Source of the DNA: CBDCKR01 sp964572045 | GTDB taxonomy: Bacteria; Gemmatimonadota; Gemmatimonadetes; Longimicrobiales; Gaopeijiaceae | Reading direction: 5' to 3' | DNA length: 64,000 nt | NCBI GenBank assembly: GCA_964572045.1 | Contig: CAZNEI010000001.1 | Location: forward strand, 1 to 64,000 | Shown here: in pieces, positions 36,168-45,892 of the stretch | Numbering within the stretch: the first letter of the stretch is position 1 | Layout: each line of letters starts with the position of its first letter | Notes under the pieces: model-generated | Database searches by the model: none | Told to the model about the DNA's origin: nothing | The model's input: the letters and a program-made list of their open reading frames with translations, nothing else | Program-made: the position numbers and the translations under genes

Positions 36168-38222
36168 TTGACCCAAGGCCTACCCGACCGTCCCACAGCG
36201 CCGCCTGAGGACAAGACACAGGGTGCGGAACACCGGCTCGAGACCCTACGCTCCGAGATCCGGCGACATCAGCATCTCTACTTTGTGAAGGCGAGGCCGG
36301 AGATCAGCGATGCGGAATTCGATCGCCTCTGGGCAGAGCTTCTCGTCTTGGAGAAGAAACACCCCGACCTCGTCACCGCGGACTCGCCGTCTCAAAGGGT
36401 CGGAGTTGAGGCCAAGAGCGATCTTCCCGCGGCGGAACACTTGGCACCCATGCTCTCGTTGGACTCCACGCAGGACAGCGCCGAGGTGCACCGCTTCGAC
36501 GAGCGCGTACGAAAGGGCCTGGAGAGCGAACCCCTCTACCTCTTGGAACCGAAGCTGGACGGGGCCGCAATCGAACTCGTCTACGAGAACGGGCTGTTCA
36601 CGAGGGGGGTCACGCGGGGAGACGGTCGGACGGGCGAAGTCGTCACCGCGAACGCAAGGACGATCTCCAGCCTTCCGCTGCGGCTTCTCGGGCACGCTCG
36701 CGACGTTCCTGAGCTCGTCGCCGTGCGAGGCGAGGTGATCCTGTACCTCTCGGCTTTCGAGGCCCTCAATGAACGGATGGTCGAGCAGGGTTCCGAACCC
36801 TATGTGAATCCGAGGAACTCGGCGTCGGGCTCCCTTCGCCAGCTCGACTCCCGAGTGACGGCTGCACGGCCTCTCGACGTCTTGGCCTACGATATCCTTG
36901 CCGTGCGCGGGGTTCGGTTCTCGTCGGACCACGAGGGGGTGCGGGCGCTCCGCGACTGGGGCTTCAAGACACCGGATCGGGTGAAGCGCGCGAGGAGCGT
37001 CGAGGAGATCATCGAATATCATTCGAGCTTCGCGCAGGACCGCGACCGCCTCGACTACGAGATAGACGGCGTCGTTATCAAGGTCGACGACCTAAACGCC
37101 CGTGAGGACCTCGGGGCGACTTCCCATCATCCGCGGTGGGCGCTGGCCTTCAAGTTCGAGCCGCGCAAGGAGATTACGCGGATCGAGCGGATTGCCGTCT
37201 CGGTGGGACGGACGGGCAAGCTCACCCCGGTGGCGCTCCTGAGGCCTGTCGAGGTGGGTGGCGTGACGGTGTCGCGCGCTTCCCTGCACAATCGGGAGGA
37301 GGTCGCCCGGAAGGACGTGCGTCAGGGCGACCTGGTGAGGATCCAGAGAGCCGGAGACGTCATCCCTCAGGTCGTGGAGCGCGTGGGCGAGGACACACGG
37401 GAGCGCGGCGCGGTCTTCGAGATGCCGAGCCGGTGCCCCGCCTGCCTAACGCCGGTGCGGGAGCGCGGGCCGTTCACCTACTGCCCCAACCGGTTCGGCT
37501 GTCCGGCCCAGCTGAAGAGGGGGGTCCAGCATTTCGGATCGCGGGCCGGGCTGGACATCGAGGGCCTGGGCGAGGAGACGGCGAACCTTCTGGTGGACCG
37601 GGGGCTGGTTCGGGAGCTTGCGAACCTGTTCGACCTCACGGTCGAGGACCTCGAGCGGCTTGAGGGGTTCGCCCAGAAGTCGGCCGCGAATCTGGCGGAA
37701 GCGATCGAGGCGAAGAAGTCGGTCGGGCTCCACCGCTTCCTCTATGGCTTGGGCATTCCCGAGGTGGGGGTGACGGTAGCGCGCCACATGGCCCGCCACT
37801 TTCGCAGCTTTGAGGCGGTCGAGGCGGCACCACGTGAGGAGCTGGAGGCCGTCGAGGGGATCGGCCCCGTGATGTCGGAGCAGATCCGTAGCTTTCTCGA
37901 TGACGAGCGCAACCGGGCGCGCATCCGCGCGGTCCTCGACCGGGGCATGAACCTGATTCCACCCGGCGAGGCCGGAGCCCGGCGCCTGGATGGAGAGAAG
38001 TGGGTCTTCACGGGTGGGCTGGAGAGGTTCGCCCGCTCTGAGGCCAAACGGCTCATTGAGGGCGAGGGTGGCCGGGTTGTGGCTTCGGTGAGCAGGGAGA
38101 CGGCTTTTGTGGTGGCCGGTGCGGATCCGGGATCGAAGCTGAAGAAGGCGAAGGAGCTGGGTGTTCCCGTCCTCGGCGAAGCGGAATTCATCGCTCGCCT
38201 CGAGGCCAAGGGGGTTCTTTGA
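36168..38222 (+). CDS. ligA: NAD-dependent DNA ligase LigA
   Basis: A replicative and repair ligase that seals nicks using NAD+. About 684 residues: domain Ia (SEIRRHQHLYFV, SDAEFDRL), the adenylation domain with AMP-accepting Lys in EPKLDGAAIE, OB fold, a four-Cys zinc finger (CPAC...CPNRFGCPAQ), HhH repeats and a C-terminal BRCT domain (GEKWVFTGGLERF). The open frame extends to 35964, but homology starts near 36230. The best initiator is TTG at 36168, with CTGGAG seven bases upstream; no in-frame ATG or GTG fits as well. Confidence 0.96.
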   Translation: MTQGLPDRPTAPPEDKTQGAEHRLETLRSEIRRHQHLYFVKARPEISDAEFDRLWAELLVLEKKHPDLVTADSPSQRVGVEAKSDLPAAEHLAPMLSLDSTQDSAEVHRFDERVRKGLESEPLYLLEPKLDGAAIELVYENGLFTRGVTRGDGRTGEVVTANARTISSLPLRLLGHARDVPELVAVRGEVILYLSAFEALNERMVEQGSEPYVNPRNSASGSLRQLDSRVTAARPLDVLAYDILAVRGVRFSSDHEGVRALRDWGFKTPDRVKRARSVEEIIEYHSSFAQDRDRLDYEIDGVVIKVDDLNAREDLGATSHHPRWALAFKFEPRKEITRIERIAVSVGRTGKLTPVALLRPVEVGGVTVSRASLHNREEVARKDVRQGDLVRIQRAGDVIPQVVERVGEDTRERGAVFEMPSRCPACLTPVRERGPFTYCPNRFGCPAQLKRGVQHFGSRAGLDIEGLGEETANLLVDRGLVRELANLFDLTVEDLERLEGFAQKSAANLAEAIEAKKSVGLHRFLYGLGIPEVGVTVARHMARHFRSFEAVEAAPREELEAVEGIGPVMSEQIRSFLDDERNRARIRAVLDRGMNLIPPGEAGARRLDGEKWVFTGGLERFARSEAKRLIEGEGGRVVASVSRETAFVVAGADPGSKLKKAKELGVPVLGEAEFIARLEAKGVL

Positions 38223-38254
38223 GGCTCGTCGGGCGAGCGGTGCAGGGGTAAGCG

Positions 38255-40027
38255 ATGGAGAACATCGAGATCGCGGCAGTCTTGGACGAGGTGGGGGATT
38301 TGCTGGAGATCCAAGGCGCGAACCCCTTCCGCGTCCGGGCCTACCGGAATGCGGTGCGCACCGTGCGAGGGCTGACGCGCTCCCTCGCTTCGATGGTGGC
38401 GGCGGAGGAGGACCTTGCCGGGCTTCCCGGCATCGGGCAGGACCTTTCGGCGGCTATCGTCGAGCTGATCGGAACCGGCCGGCTGAGGCGGGTTGAGGAG
38501 TTGGGCGAGCGGATTCCGAGGTCGCTCGTCGAGCTCGTGAAGCTCGACGGTGTGGGACCCAAGAAGGCCAGAAAGCTCTGGCAGTCGCTCGACGTGACGA
38601 CCGTCGATGAGCTCGATACCGCACTCAAGGCCGGCCGGGTCGGGGATCTGGCAGGCTTCGGCCCGGCCAGCGTCGAGCGAATCGCGCGCTCCATCTACGA
38701 CTACCGCCTCCGTGCCGGACGCTTCCTCCTGTCACAGGTGGACCAGCTGGTGGGTCCCCTCGTCGACCACATGAGAGAGGCGGCGCGGGCTCAGCGGATC
38801 GAGGTGGCCGGCAGCCACCGGAGGCGCAAGGAGACCGTCATCGGCGTGAACCTCCTCGCCCAGGCCGAGCTCCCGGCTCCCGGCGTGATGGAACACTTCC
38901 TCGCCTTCGGCTCCGTCGAGAAGGTGAGGCTGGCAGGCGAGAGCCGCGGGGCCGTCGATCTCCGGTCCGGTCTCGGGGTCGACCTCCACATCATCCCGCC
39001 GCACTCGTTCGGTGCGGCCATGCATCACTTCACCGGGTCGATGGAGCACACCGCCCGTGTCCGTGAGCTCGGATTGAGACAAGGCCTGCGGGTGAATGAG
39101 CGTGGGGTGTTCCGGGTCTCCGAGGGCATCGAGCCTGCGGCGGAGGGTGAGGAGCAGGGGGAGCGCGTCGGGGGCGATACGGAAGAGTCCGTATTCGAGG
39201 CTGTCGGTCTTCCATGGATTCCTCCCGTCATACGCGAGAACCGCGGTGAGATCGAGGCCGCTCGCGAGGGTTCCCTTCCAGAGCTCGTCACGCTCAGCGA
39301 CATCCGGGGGGACCTCCACATGCACTCCACTTGGAGTGACGGGAAGGACTCCATAGAGGCGATGGCGCGCGCGTGCGAGGCGCGGGGCTACGATTATTTG
39401 GCGATCAGCGACCACAGTCCTGCCCTCGCGATGGTTCGCGGACTGACCCCCGAAAGGGCGCCTGAGCAGTGGGCCGAGATTGACCGGGTCCAGGAGGCGC
39501 TGGACGAGATCGTGGTCTTGAAGAGTCTCGAGGTGGACATCCTACGCGACGGGAGCCTCGACATGACCGACGATGTCCTCGAGGCCCTCGACTTGGTGAT
39601 CGTTTCCGTCCACTCCCTGATGGACTTGGACCAGGCGGCGATGACGAATCGAGTGATCCGGGCGATGCAGCACCCGTGTGTCGACCTCGTAGGCCACCCC
39701 ACCGGCCGGCTGCTCGGACGCAGGGAGCCGTTCGGACTCGACATGGAGGCCGTCCTTCAGGCGGCATCGGAGCTCGGCGTGGCGATGGAGATCAACTCGA
39801 ACCCGAAGCGGCTCGACCTGAACGAGGTGCACGCCAGGCGAGCGAAGGAGCTGGGCGTAAAGCTCGTGGTCAGCACGGATGCTCATTCGCTGCGACAGCT
39901 GGATCACATCTCCTATGGCGTAGACCAAGCAAGACGCGCGTGGCTCGAAAAGGGGGACGTGCTGAACACAATGACGCTCCGTCAGCTCCGGTCTTGGGTG
40001 GGGCGACGCAAGACATCGCTCACGTGA
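38255..40027 (+). CDS. polX: PolX-family protein with PHP domain and degenerate polymerase site
   Basis: A 590-residue PolX/PHP protein, usually a gap-filling DNA polymerase with 3'-5' exonuclease activity. Order: HhH-containing 8-kDa-like region (1-150), nucleotidyltransferase palm (180-330), PHP domain (about 350-590). PHP metal motifs are intact (HMHSTWSDG, SDHSP, LEVDIL, STDAHS). In the palm, the usual ETVGDID reads ETVIGVN at residues 193-199, so the two first catalytic Asp are Gly 197 and Asn 199; the third Asp (243) remains. The protein probably keeps nuclease but not polymerase activity. It follows ligA by 32 bp, likely as a repair operon. Confidence 0.9.
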   Translation: MENIEIAAVLDEVGDLLEIQGANPFRVRAYRNAVRTVRGLTRSLASMVAAEEDLAGLPGIGQDLSAAIVELIGTGRLRRVEELGERIPRSLVELVKLDGVGPKKARKLWQSLDVTTVDELDTALKAGRVGDLAGFGPASVERIARSIYDYRLRAGRFLLSQVDQLVGPLVDHMREAARAQRIEVAGSHRRRKETVIGVNLLAQAELPAPGVMEHFLAFGSVEKVRLAGESRGAVDLRSGLGVDLHIIPPHSFGAAMHHFTGSMEHTARVRELGLRQGLRVNERGVFRVSEGIEPAAEGEEQGERVGGDTEESVFEAVGLPWIPPVIRENRGEIEAAREGSLPELVTLSDIRGDLHMHSTWSDGKDSIEAMARACEARGYDYLAISDHSPALAMVRGLTPERAPEQWAEIDRVQEALDEIVVLKSLEVDILRDGSLDMTDDVLEALDLVIVSVHSLMDLDQAAMTNRVIRAMQHPCVDLVGHPTGRLLGRREPFGLDMEAVLQAASELGVAMEINSNPKRLDLNEVHARRAKELGVKLVVSTDAHSLRQLDHISYGVDQARRAWLEKGDVLNTMTLRQLRSWVGRRKTSLT

Positions 40028-40169
40028 CACCGGGCGGGCTCGGGTCTGGTCGTAGGCCTGACCTCTGTCCACGGACGGACCGTCTCTCGAGCAGGCGCGC
40101 GCGATCTCTTCTTGAGAAAGACGTGCGAGCGACTCGGGATCGGCTGCGGCGGTTGCGGGCTCAGATCCC

Positions 40170-41156
40170 CTACATCCCTGCTTGCTCCCGTATCCACCGG
40201 ACGGCCGCCTCGTGCGTACCGAACCATGCGCCGCCTCGCTGCTTGATGTGCGCGATCAGGCCCTCGAGCGCCACGATCCGCGAACGGGGACCGATAATGT
40301 GGGGGTGGGTCGTCAGGAGGAACATCGTGCCTTCCTCCCACGCACGGTCGAACTCGTCAATCCACACCTGCATCACCTCGCGGGGCGAGGCGTAGGCGTT
40401 TCCGAGCGGATCGAAAAGGGGCGCGTCGTCGAGCACCCACGAGACCGGAAGCTCCACGAGCCCGGTTGGCGCTCCTTCCCTCAGTAGCTCGTACGGCCGG
40501 TCGTCGGCCATGAGCGAGCTTTCGTAGAGGAGGCCCATCTCAAGCACGATGTCGAGGGTGTTGTCGCTCATGTTCCAGGACGGGGCGCGGTAGCCGACAG
40601 GCCGGCGACCTGCGATACGGGCGATCGTATCGATCGCCTGCGCGAGCAGGCGCCGCTCCGTCGCGGCGTCCAACGCTGAGTTCGTCTCGTGGATCCACCC
40701 GTGCACTCCGATCTCGTGCATGCCTGAGGCGTTGATCAAATCGGCCTGGTTCGGGGCGAGCATCAAGCTCCACGCGGGAAAGAAAAACGTCGCCGGTATC
40801 TGCTCCCCGTCGAGCAGCGCCACGAGGCGCGGGAGGCCCACGCGCGCTCCGTACTCGCCCTGAGAGAGGGGACCGATGCTTGTCACTCCTCGGCGGAGTC
40901 CCTCGATCGTCTCGTTGTCGACGTCGAACGAGAGCAGCACCGCGACGCGCGCGCCGTCCGGCCAGCTGGCGGGGGTGAGGTCGCGACCGGCGCGCACTCG
41001 CTCGACGCGGGATCGTACTCGCTCGGCCGGCCAGTCCCAGGGTGGCGTCTCGGCCGACGCGGCCGGATCCGGGGAGCTGCCCTGGTCATCGGCGACCGGG
41101 GCACAGGCGGTGGAAAGAGACAATGCGAAAAACGGTAAGAGAATCCGGGTCGTCAT
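40170..41156 (-). CDS. Polysaccharide deacetylase family lipoprotein
   Basis: A 328-residue NodB-fold hydrolase with a lipoprotein signal (FFALSLSTACAP). Motif 1 is LLSFDVDNET (catalytic base and metal Asp) and motif 2 is HEIGVHGWIHETN, with the metal His pair. Later motifs include RAPSWNMSD (Arg) and TTHPHIIG (His). The architecture resembles PuuE/peptidoglycan-deacetylase-like enzymes acting on amide-linked groups. The ATG at 41156 begins the signal peptide. Confidence 0.85.
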   Translation of the reverse strand: MTTRILLPFFALSLSTACAPVADDQGSSPDPAASAETPPWDWPAERVRSRVERVRAGRDLTPASWPDGARVAVLLSFDVDNETIEGLRRGVTSIGPLSQGEYGARVGLPRLVALLDGEQIPATFFFPAWSLMLAPNQADLINASGMHEIGVHGWIHETNSALDAATERRLLAQAIDTIARIAGRRPVGYRAPSWNMSDNTLDIVLEMGLLYESSLMADDRPYELLREGAPTGLVELPVSWVLDDAPLFDPLGNAYASPREVMQVWIDEFDRAWEEGTMFLLTTHPHIIGPRSRIVALEGLIAHIKQRGGAWFGTHEAAVRWIREQAGM

Positions 41157-41423
41157 CGGGCGGTTCCCCTCGGGTTTGTGACACTCTGTCGACGCTCGCC
41201 CGGAGCATTGGCTTTTCGCAAGGAGCCGTGACGCTCCTCCCGTTGGCGCGGTCTGCGCGTCGCGCGGGCCCGCTCCAGGCTCCTCGAGGCCGATCACGCC
41301 CCGGAGCTGCCGATCGGACTCCACTTGCTCGAACCTGTGTCGGCGTATCCTCGGCCCAGGCCTCTGTTCGGTCTCCTCGGATCCGCTCCGGTCCCACGCG
41401 GGCACCCAAGGAGGGGGCGTCAG

Positions 41424-41645
41424 TCAGTGCCAGTGCCCATGCGCCTGGGACCAGACGGCCCCGGGCCACGGGGGCGCTCCCCGCCCCGACTGGTCGCCGA
41501 AGACCAGCCGCGCGGCTACGGTGATGAGGACGGCTGCGCCGATTCCGAGTATGAACAGGGTGACCGGGCTCAGCCGACCGCGCCGCCTGTTGCTCTGCCG
41601 CCCTCGCCGCCTCTGCTCCCTGCGGAGCGCCTTCTTCGAGGACAT
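41424..41645 (-). CDS. Small basic membrane protein
   Basis: A 73-residue protein with a strongly basic N-terminus (KKALRREQRRRGRQSNRRRGR), one TM helix (VTLFILGIGAAVLITVAARLVF) and a short Trp/His-containing tail (PPWPGAVWSQAHGHWH). The charge pattern predicts N-in topology. I do not know its family. It lies in a 690-bp gap between the deacetylase and formamidase genes and uses codons like its neighbours. Confidence 0.5.
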   Translation of the reverse strand: MSSKKALRREQRRRGRQSNRRRGRLSPVTLFILGIGAAVLITVAARLVFGDQSGRGAPPWPGAVWSQAHGHWH

Positions 41646-41837
41646 CGTTCACCTCGCTCGTCGTAAGTTCCCTCCGGGCCGAAAAGGTAGCTGTCCCCCC
41701 GTCACGGTGGCTACAGCGGGCGGCCCACAGGCCCCGCGGGCGCGTCGTGCGTCCGCTGCGCTCTGGCCGGGGGCGCACAGCCGCGTAGTATACGGCATGG
41801 GCTCCGCAGCCGGTGCTCAGGGGACCTACGCTGGTGA

Positions 41838-42983
41838 ATGCCTATGTGCGGAAGTCGAACGAGATTTCGGACGTTGGTTTGGCTGACAACGCTGGCGGCG
41901 TGCACGGGGGGATCCAACGTCGCCGACCAGGCGTTGGAGGTCGATCACTTCGTTCCGTCGACGCCCGAAAACGTCAGCTGGGGGTGGTATCCGATCGACA
42001 AGGAGCCCGTGCTGCGCATCCGGTCCGGTGAGACCGTGCGGATCAATACGCTCACCCACGTCGGGGCGACGCAGGACGAGGAGCCCGTCTCTTACCTCAC
42101 GGCCCTAGGCATCGATCGCCAGCAGATCCCCGAGGACCTGCTCGACTTCTGGGCGACAAGAGACGGGAGGCCGCGCGAAGGCCGAAGCGCCCATCTGATC
42201 ACCGGTCCGATCTACGTCGAAGGTGCGGGTCCGGGAGACATGCTGGAGATCGAGATCCTCGACATTGAGACCCGGGTGGACTGGGGAGCGAACAACACGA
42301 GCCCCCGCGGAGGCGTCTTCTCGCCAAGCTATCCGGGATTCCGAGCCGAGGACCCCGCGCTCGACATGGATCCTGTGAGGCATGTGATCCGCACGGGGGA
42401 GGTCGATGGCCGGGAGGTCGCCTTCCTCTCACAAGGCATCCAAGTGCCGTTGGCTCCGTTCATGGGCGTCATGGCCGTGGCACCCGATCCGGTCGTTGGC
42501 GAACCGGGCGTGATCCTGCCCGGCGTCCAGGGTTCCCGTCCGCCCGGTCCGTTCGGCGGCAACCTCGACGTCAAGGATCTCACGGCGGGTACGACGCTGT
42601 ATCTTCCGGTCCTCCAGCCGGGTGCGCTCTTCTACGTCGGCGATCCCCACTCGGCACAGGGGGATGGCGAGGTGAGCGGCACGGCAATCGAACAATCTCT
42701 GGTCGGGACCTTCCGGTTCGTCGTGCACGATGACGTTTCGATCTCAGGTCCGCGCGCCGAGAACCAGACGCATTACATCATCATGGGGATCGACGTTGAC
42801 TTGGACCGGGCGATGCGTCAGGCCGTGTGGGAGGTCGTTCATTTCCTCGTCGAGCGCGAGGGGCTCACGCCGGACCGCGCCCTGTCACTTGCGAGCATCG
42901 CGGTTGATTTCCGGGTAAGCGAGGTCGTCGACTTGACGCAGGTCGTGAGCGGCTTCATCCCCAAGGGTGTCTTTGTCAGGTAG
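41838..42983 (+). CDS. Acetamidase/formamidase family lipoprotein
   Basis: A 381-residue protein of the FmdA/AmdA amidase family (SGETVRINTLTHVGA, GPIYVEGAGPGDMLEIEI, GNLDVKDLTAGTTLYLPV, DPHSAQGDGEVSGTAIE). It has a short lipoprotein-like signal (LVWLTTLAACTGG), placing it in the envelope, whereas classical formamidases are cytoplasmic. The expected role is hydrolysis of a short-chain amide. The start at 41838 has no strong Shine-Dalgarno site. Confidence 0.85.
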   Translation: MPMCGSRTRFRTLVWLTTLAACTGGSNVADQALEVDHFVPSTPENVSWGWYPIDKEPVLRIRSGETVRINTLTHVGATQDEEPVSYLTALGIDRQQIPEDLLDFWATRDGRPREGRSAHLITGPIYVEGAGPGDMLEIEILDIETRVDWGANNTSPRGGVFSPSYPGFRAEDPALDMDPVRHVIRTGEVDGREVAFLSQGIQVPLAPFMGVMAVAPDPVVGEPGVILPGVQGSRPPGPFGGNLDVKDLTAGTTLYLPVLQPGALFYVGDPHSAQGDGEVSGTAIEQSLVGTFRFVVHDDVSISGPRAENQTHYIIMGIDVDLDRAMRQAVWEVVHFLVEREGLTPDRALSLASIAVDFRVSEVVDLTQVVSGFIPKGVFVR

Positions 42984-43426
42984 CTTGCGGTGTCCGGGGG
43001 AGTCGCAGCCGAGACGTGCAGGACCTGCCAGCGGACTCTTGGCAGCTCGAGGCCGGGGCACAGGGTCCGGCCGCCCGTAACGGTGATCGGGATCGGCTTG
43101 TTGCGCGTCCGGGCCCCCCGATTCGTCAGCACGTCATCGCTCAGGCTCAGCCGTGAGGTGTCGTCCGCGGTGTCGAGGGGCCCATCTTGCCAGCAGAGAG
43201 CCGGACGCTTCGAACTGGGCCTGAAGTTGCCGCCGGTGGGCGGTCACAACCGGGCTCCGGCTCCGGCCGGGGGTGCCCTTCACGATCCGCCTTCGCAAGC
43301 AAATCTCCCTCCCCGGGGGCCTCACGCCACCGGGTGCGTGGGTGTTGCCTCAGCTGGGATTTCCCTAACGTTGCTGCCGTCAGCATCGGTAGGCCCGCCG
43401 AGCACTTACCGAGGAGCGTCGAATCC
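42984..43426. other. Intergenic region upstream of fabI, no gene seen
   Basis: About 440 bp. Open frames continue upstream from fabI but are Ser/Arg/Pro-rich and do not match the family. A TTGCCT and TAACGT pair at about 43348-43374 could be a weak promoter with a short spacer. Confidence 0.4.
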
Positions 43427-44326
43427 ATGCTTCCGATCGATCTAACCGGCAAGAGGGCGTTCGTGGCCGGGCTGGCGGACGACCGCGGCTATGGGTGGGG
43501 CATCGCGAGAGCCCTTGCCCAGGCCGGAGCCTCCGTCTGCGTGGGAACCTGGCCGCCGGTCCTCAGAATCTTCCACCGGAACCTCAAGCGAGGAAGATTT
43601 GAACGGAGCCTGCCGGGAGGGGGCGAGGTCGCGTTCGAGAAGATCTATCCTATGGACGCGGCCTTCGACACGCCCGAGGACGTCCCCAACGAGGTGAAGC
43701 AGGACAAGCGTTACCGTAACCTGACGGGCTATACGCTCCACGAGGTCGCCGACTCCGTCCGGAGCGACTTCGGCGACCCATGCCTCGACGTGCTCGTGCA
43801 CGCCCTCGCCAACGGGCCCGAGGTCCGGAAGCCGCTCGTTGACACCAGCCGGGCGGGCTATCTTGCGGCCCTCAGCGCCAGCGCGTATTCGATGGTCGCG
43901 ATGGTGCAGCGCTTCGGACCCCTCATGAGGGAGGGAGGAGCGGCCGTGTCCCTCACATACCTGGCGGGCGAGAGGGTGATTCCGGGTTACGGAGGGGGCA
44001 TGAGCTCGGCCAAGGCGGCCCTTGAGAGCGATACGCGCACGCTGGCCTTCGAGGCAGGCCGCCGTTGGGGCATTCGCGTCAATACGATCTCGGCGGGGCC
44101 CCTCCCCAGCCGCGCTGCGAGGGCGATCGGGTCCATCGACCTCATGGTGGACTACTACCGAGCGAACGCCCCTCTGCCCGCTGCCAACACCGCCGCCGAC
44201 GTCGGACATGCTGCAGCGTTCCTCTGTTCTTCTCTCGCGGCGGCCATCACCGGGGAGACCCTTCACGTCGACATGGGCTTTCATGCCATGGGCATGACGG
44301 CCGAGGATCGGCTCGGTCAACAGTAG
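43427..44326 (+). CDS. fabI: Enoyl-[acyl-carrier-protein] reductase, plant/cyanobacterial type
   Basis: An NADH-dependent enzyme completing each fatty-acid elongation cycle. The 299-residue protein starts with the FabI Rossmann motif KRAFVAGLADDRGYGWGIA. It has the extended loop between strand 2 and helix 3 (GTWPPVLRIF to MDAAFDTPEDVP) seen in plant chloroplast ENRs, and the catalytic ERVIPGYGGGMSSAKAALES, a Tyr-x7-Lys spacing as in plants rather than Tyr-x6-Lys as in E. coli. The ATG at 43427 has GAGGAG upstream. Confidence 0.95.
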   Translation: MLPIDLTGKRAFVAGLADDRGYGWGIARALAQAGASVCVGTWPPVLRIFHRNLKRGRFERSLPGGGEVAFEKIYPMDAAFDTPEDVPNEVKQDKRYRNLTGYTLHEVADSVRSDFGDPCLDVLVHALANGPEVRKPLVDTSRAGYLAALSASAYSMVAMVQRFGPLMREGGAAVSLTYLAGERVIPGYGGGMSSAKAALESDTRTLAFEAGRRWGIRVNTISAGPLPSRAARAIGSIDLMVDYYRANAPLPAANTAADVGHAAAFLCSSLAAAITGETLHVDMGFHAMGMTAEDRLGQQ

Positions 44327-44330
44327 CCGC

Positions 44331-45704
44331 GTGGCCGGGTTCGGTTCTCTACTCCCTTCGGTCCTCAGCCGCCCCCCCGGACCGCGCTCGAGAGCGCTAG
44401 GCGAGCGGCTTCGCCAGGTGGAGTCCCGGAACGTCACCTACCTTTCCGAGGCGTTTCCGGTCTTCTGGCAGGTCGCGTCGGGGGCCAACGTACGAGACGT
44501 CGACGGAAACGTCTACGTCGACTTTACGGGCGCGTTCGGCGTCTCCATGGCGGGCCATGGGCATCCGCGTATCCGGACCGCCCTCGAGAGCCAGTCCGCC
44601 CGGCTCGTGCACGGCATGGGGGACGTGCACCCTCCCGCCGTCAAGTTGGAACTGTTGGAGCGACTCGCCGAGTTGGCACCTTGGGATCAGACGAAGGGAG
44701 TGCTGGCTTCATCGGGGTCGGAGGCCATCGAGATCGCGCTCAAGACCGCCGAGCTGTGCACGGGCCGCTCAGGCATCGTGGCGTTCGAGGGCGGCTATCA
44801 CGGCCTGACGCTCGGAAGCTTGGCGGTGACCGCCCGCCCCGACTTTCGCGCTCCATTCCGGCGGCGGCTGCACGACCGGGTTGCGTTTGCAGCCTTCCCG
44901 GGCCCAGGAGGGGCCGAGGAGGTCCTCGAGGAGGTCGGCCGCATCCTGGACGGGGACCGCCCCTTCGACGATCTCATCGGGGCGGTGGTGGTCGAGCCGA
45001 TCCAAGGACGTGCTGGCGTGCGCGTGCCGCCCCCGGGATTCCTCGCCGCCCTGGCGGAGATGACTCGATCGGCCGGAGCTCTGCTCGTCTTTGATGAAGT
45101 CCTCACCGGCTGCGGCCGAACCGGCACCTTCTTGGCACTGGAGCACGAGGGCGTATCGCCCGACCTCGTTTGCGTGGGAAAGGCCTTGGGAGGTGGGCTG
45201 CCCTTGAGCGCCTGCCTGGGCCCACCCGAGGTTATGGACGCCTGGCCGCACTCGACGGGCGAGGCGCTGCACACGAGCACCTTTCTCGGCCATCCTCTAT
45301 CGTGCGCCGCTGCCCTGGCCTTCTTGGATCTTGTCGGGGAGGAGGACCTCGTGCGACGGAGCGCGACCCTCGGCGAGCGCTTGCTCAGACGCCTTCGCCG
45401 AGGCTTGGCCGATCACGACGCCATCGTCCGAGGGCGCGGGCTCTTCGTCGGCGTCGACGTCGGCACCCAAGGGTCTGGCGGGCCGGCCACCTCGGAAGGC
45501 GAGATCGCGAAGGAGGAAGCGCGAGCGAAAACGCTTGGAGGCCACGTTGCGGAGCGCGCCCTCGCGTCCGGGCTCATGGTCCTGCCGGCTGGCGAGGCTG
45601 GCGACGTCGTCGAGCTCACGCCTCCCTCGGTGATCTCAGATGCGCAACTCGATTTCGGTGCGGACTGCCTCGTTGAGGTGATCCGCTCGGTGTGCGGTCC
45701 GTAA
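44331..45704 (+). CDS. Class III aminotransferase (4-aminobutyrate type)
   Basis: A 457-residue PLP enzyme that moves an omega- or alpha-amino group to a keto acid. Features: DGNVYVDFTGAFGV, SSGSEAIEIALKTA, AFEGGYHGLTLGSL, the Asp in LLVFDEVLTGCGRTG and the Schiff-base Lys in CVGKALGGGLP. GabT, ornithine or beta-alanine specificities cannot be told apart. It begins with GTG only four bases after fabI, so it is probably cotranscribed. Confidence 0.9.
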   Translation: MAGFGSLLPSVLSRPPGPRSRALGERLRQVESRNVTYLSEAFPVFWQVASGANVRDVDGNVYVDFTGAFGVSMAGHGHPRIRTALESQSARLVHGMGDVHPPAVKLELLERLAELAPWDQTKGVLASSGSEAIEIALKTAELCTGRSGIVAFEGGYHGLTLGSLAVTARPDFRAPFRRRLHDRVAFAAFPGPGGAEEVLEEVGRILDGDRPFDDLIGAVVVEPIQGRAGVRVPPPGFLAALAEMTRSAGALLVFDEVLTGCGRTGTFLALEHEGVSPDLVCVGKALGGGLPLSACLGPPEVMDAWPHSTGEALHTSTFLGHPLSCAAALAFLDLVGEEDLVRRSATLGERLLRRLRRGLADHDAIVRGRGLFVGVDVGTQGSGGPATSEGEIAKEEARAKTLGGHVAERALASGLMVLPAGEAGDVVELTPPSVISDAQLDFGADCLVEVIRSVCGP

Positions 45705-45709
45705 CGGAA

Positions 45710-45726
45710 CCCCGACGCGATCGGGG
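45710..45726 (+). terminator. Hairpin after the class III aminotransferase
   Basis: CCCCGA and TCGGGG pair over 6 bp across a five-base loop, six bases after the stop codon, in a convergent gap. No T-run follows, so the call is tentative. Confidence 0.35.
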
Positions 45727-45892
45727 GCGGTGCGGTTCTCTGTCACGGTGTGTCTCGATCTCGGAGGACCGTGGGGCTCCGCCCCTCGCTAAGCCTGGCC
45801 GAGGCGGCTCCCCCGAACCGAGACGTGCACGAGGGTCGACCGAACCCTCGACTGAGGAGTTCAGACCCGGGCGGCGGGGGGCGGTGGGCCGG

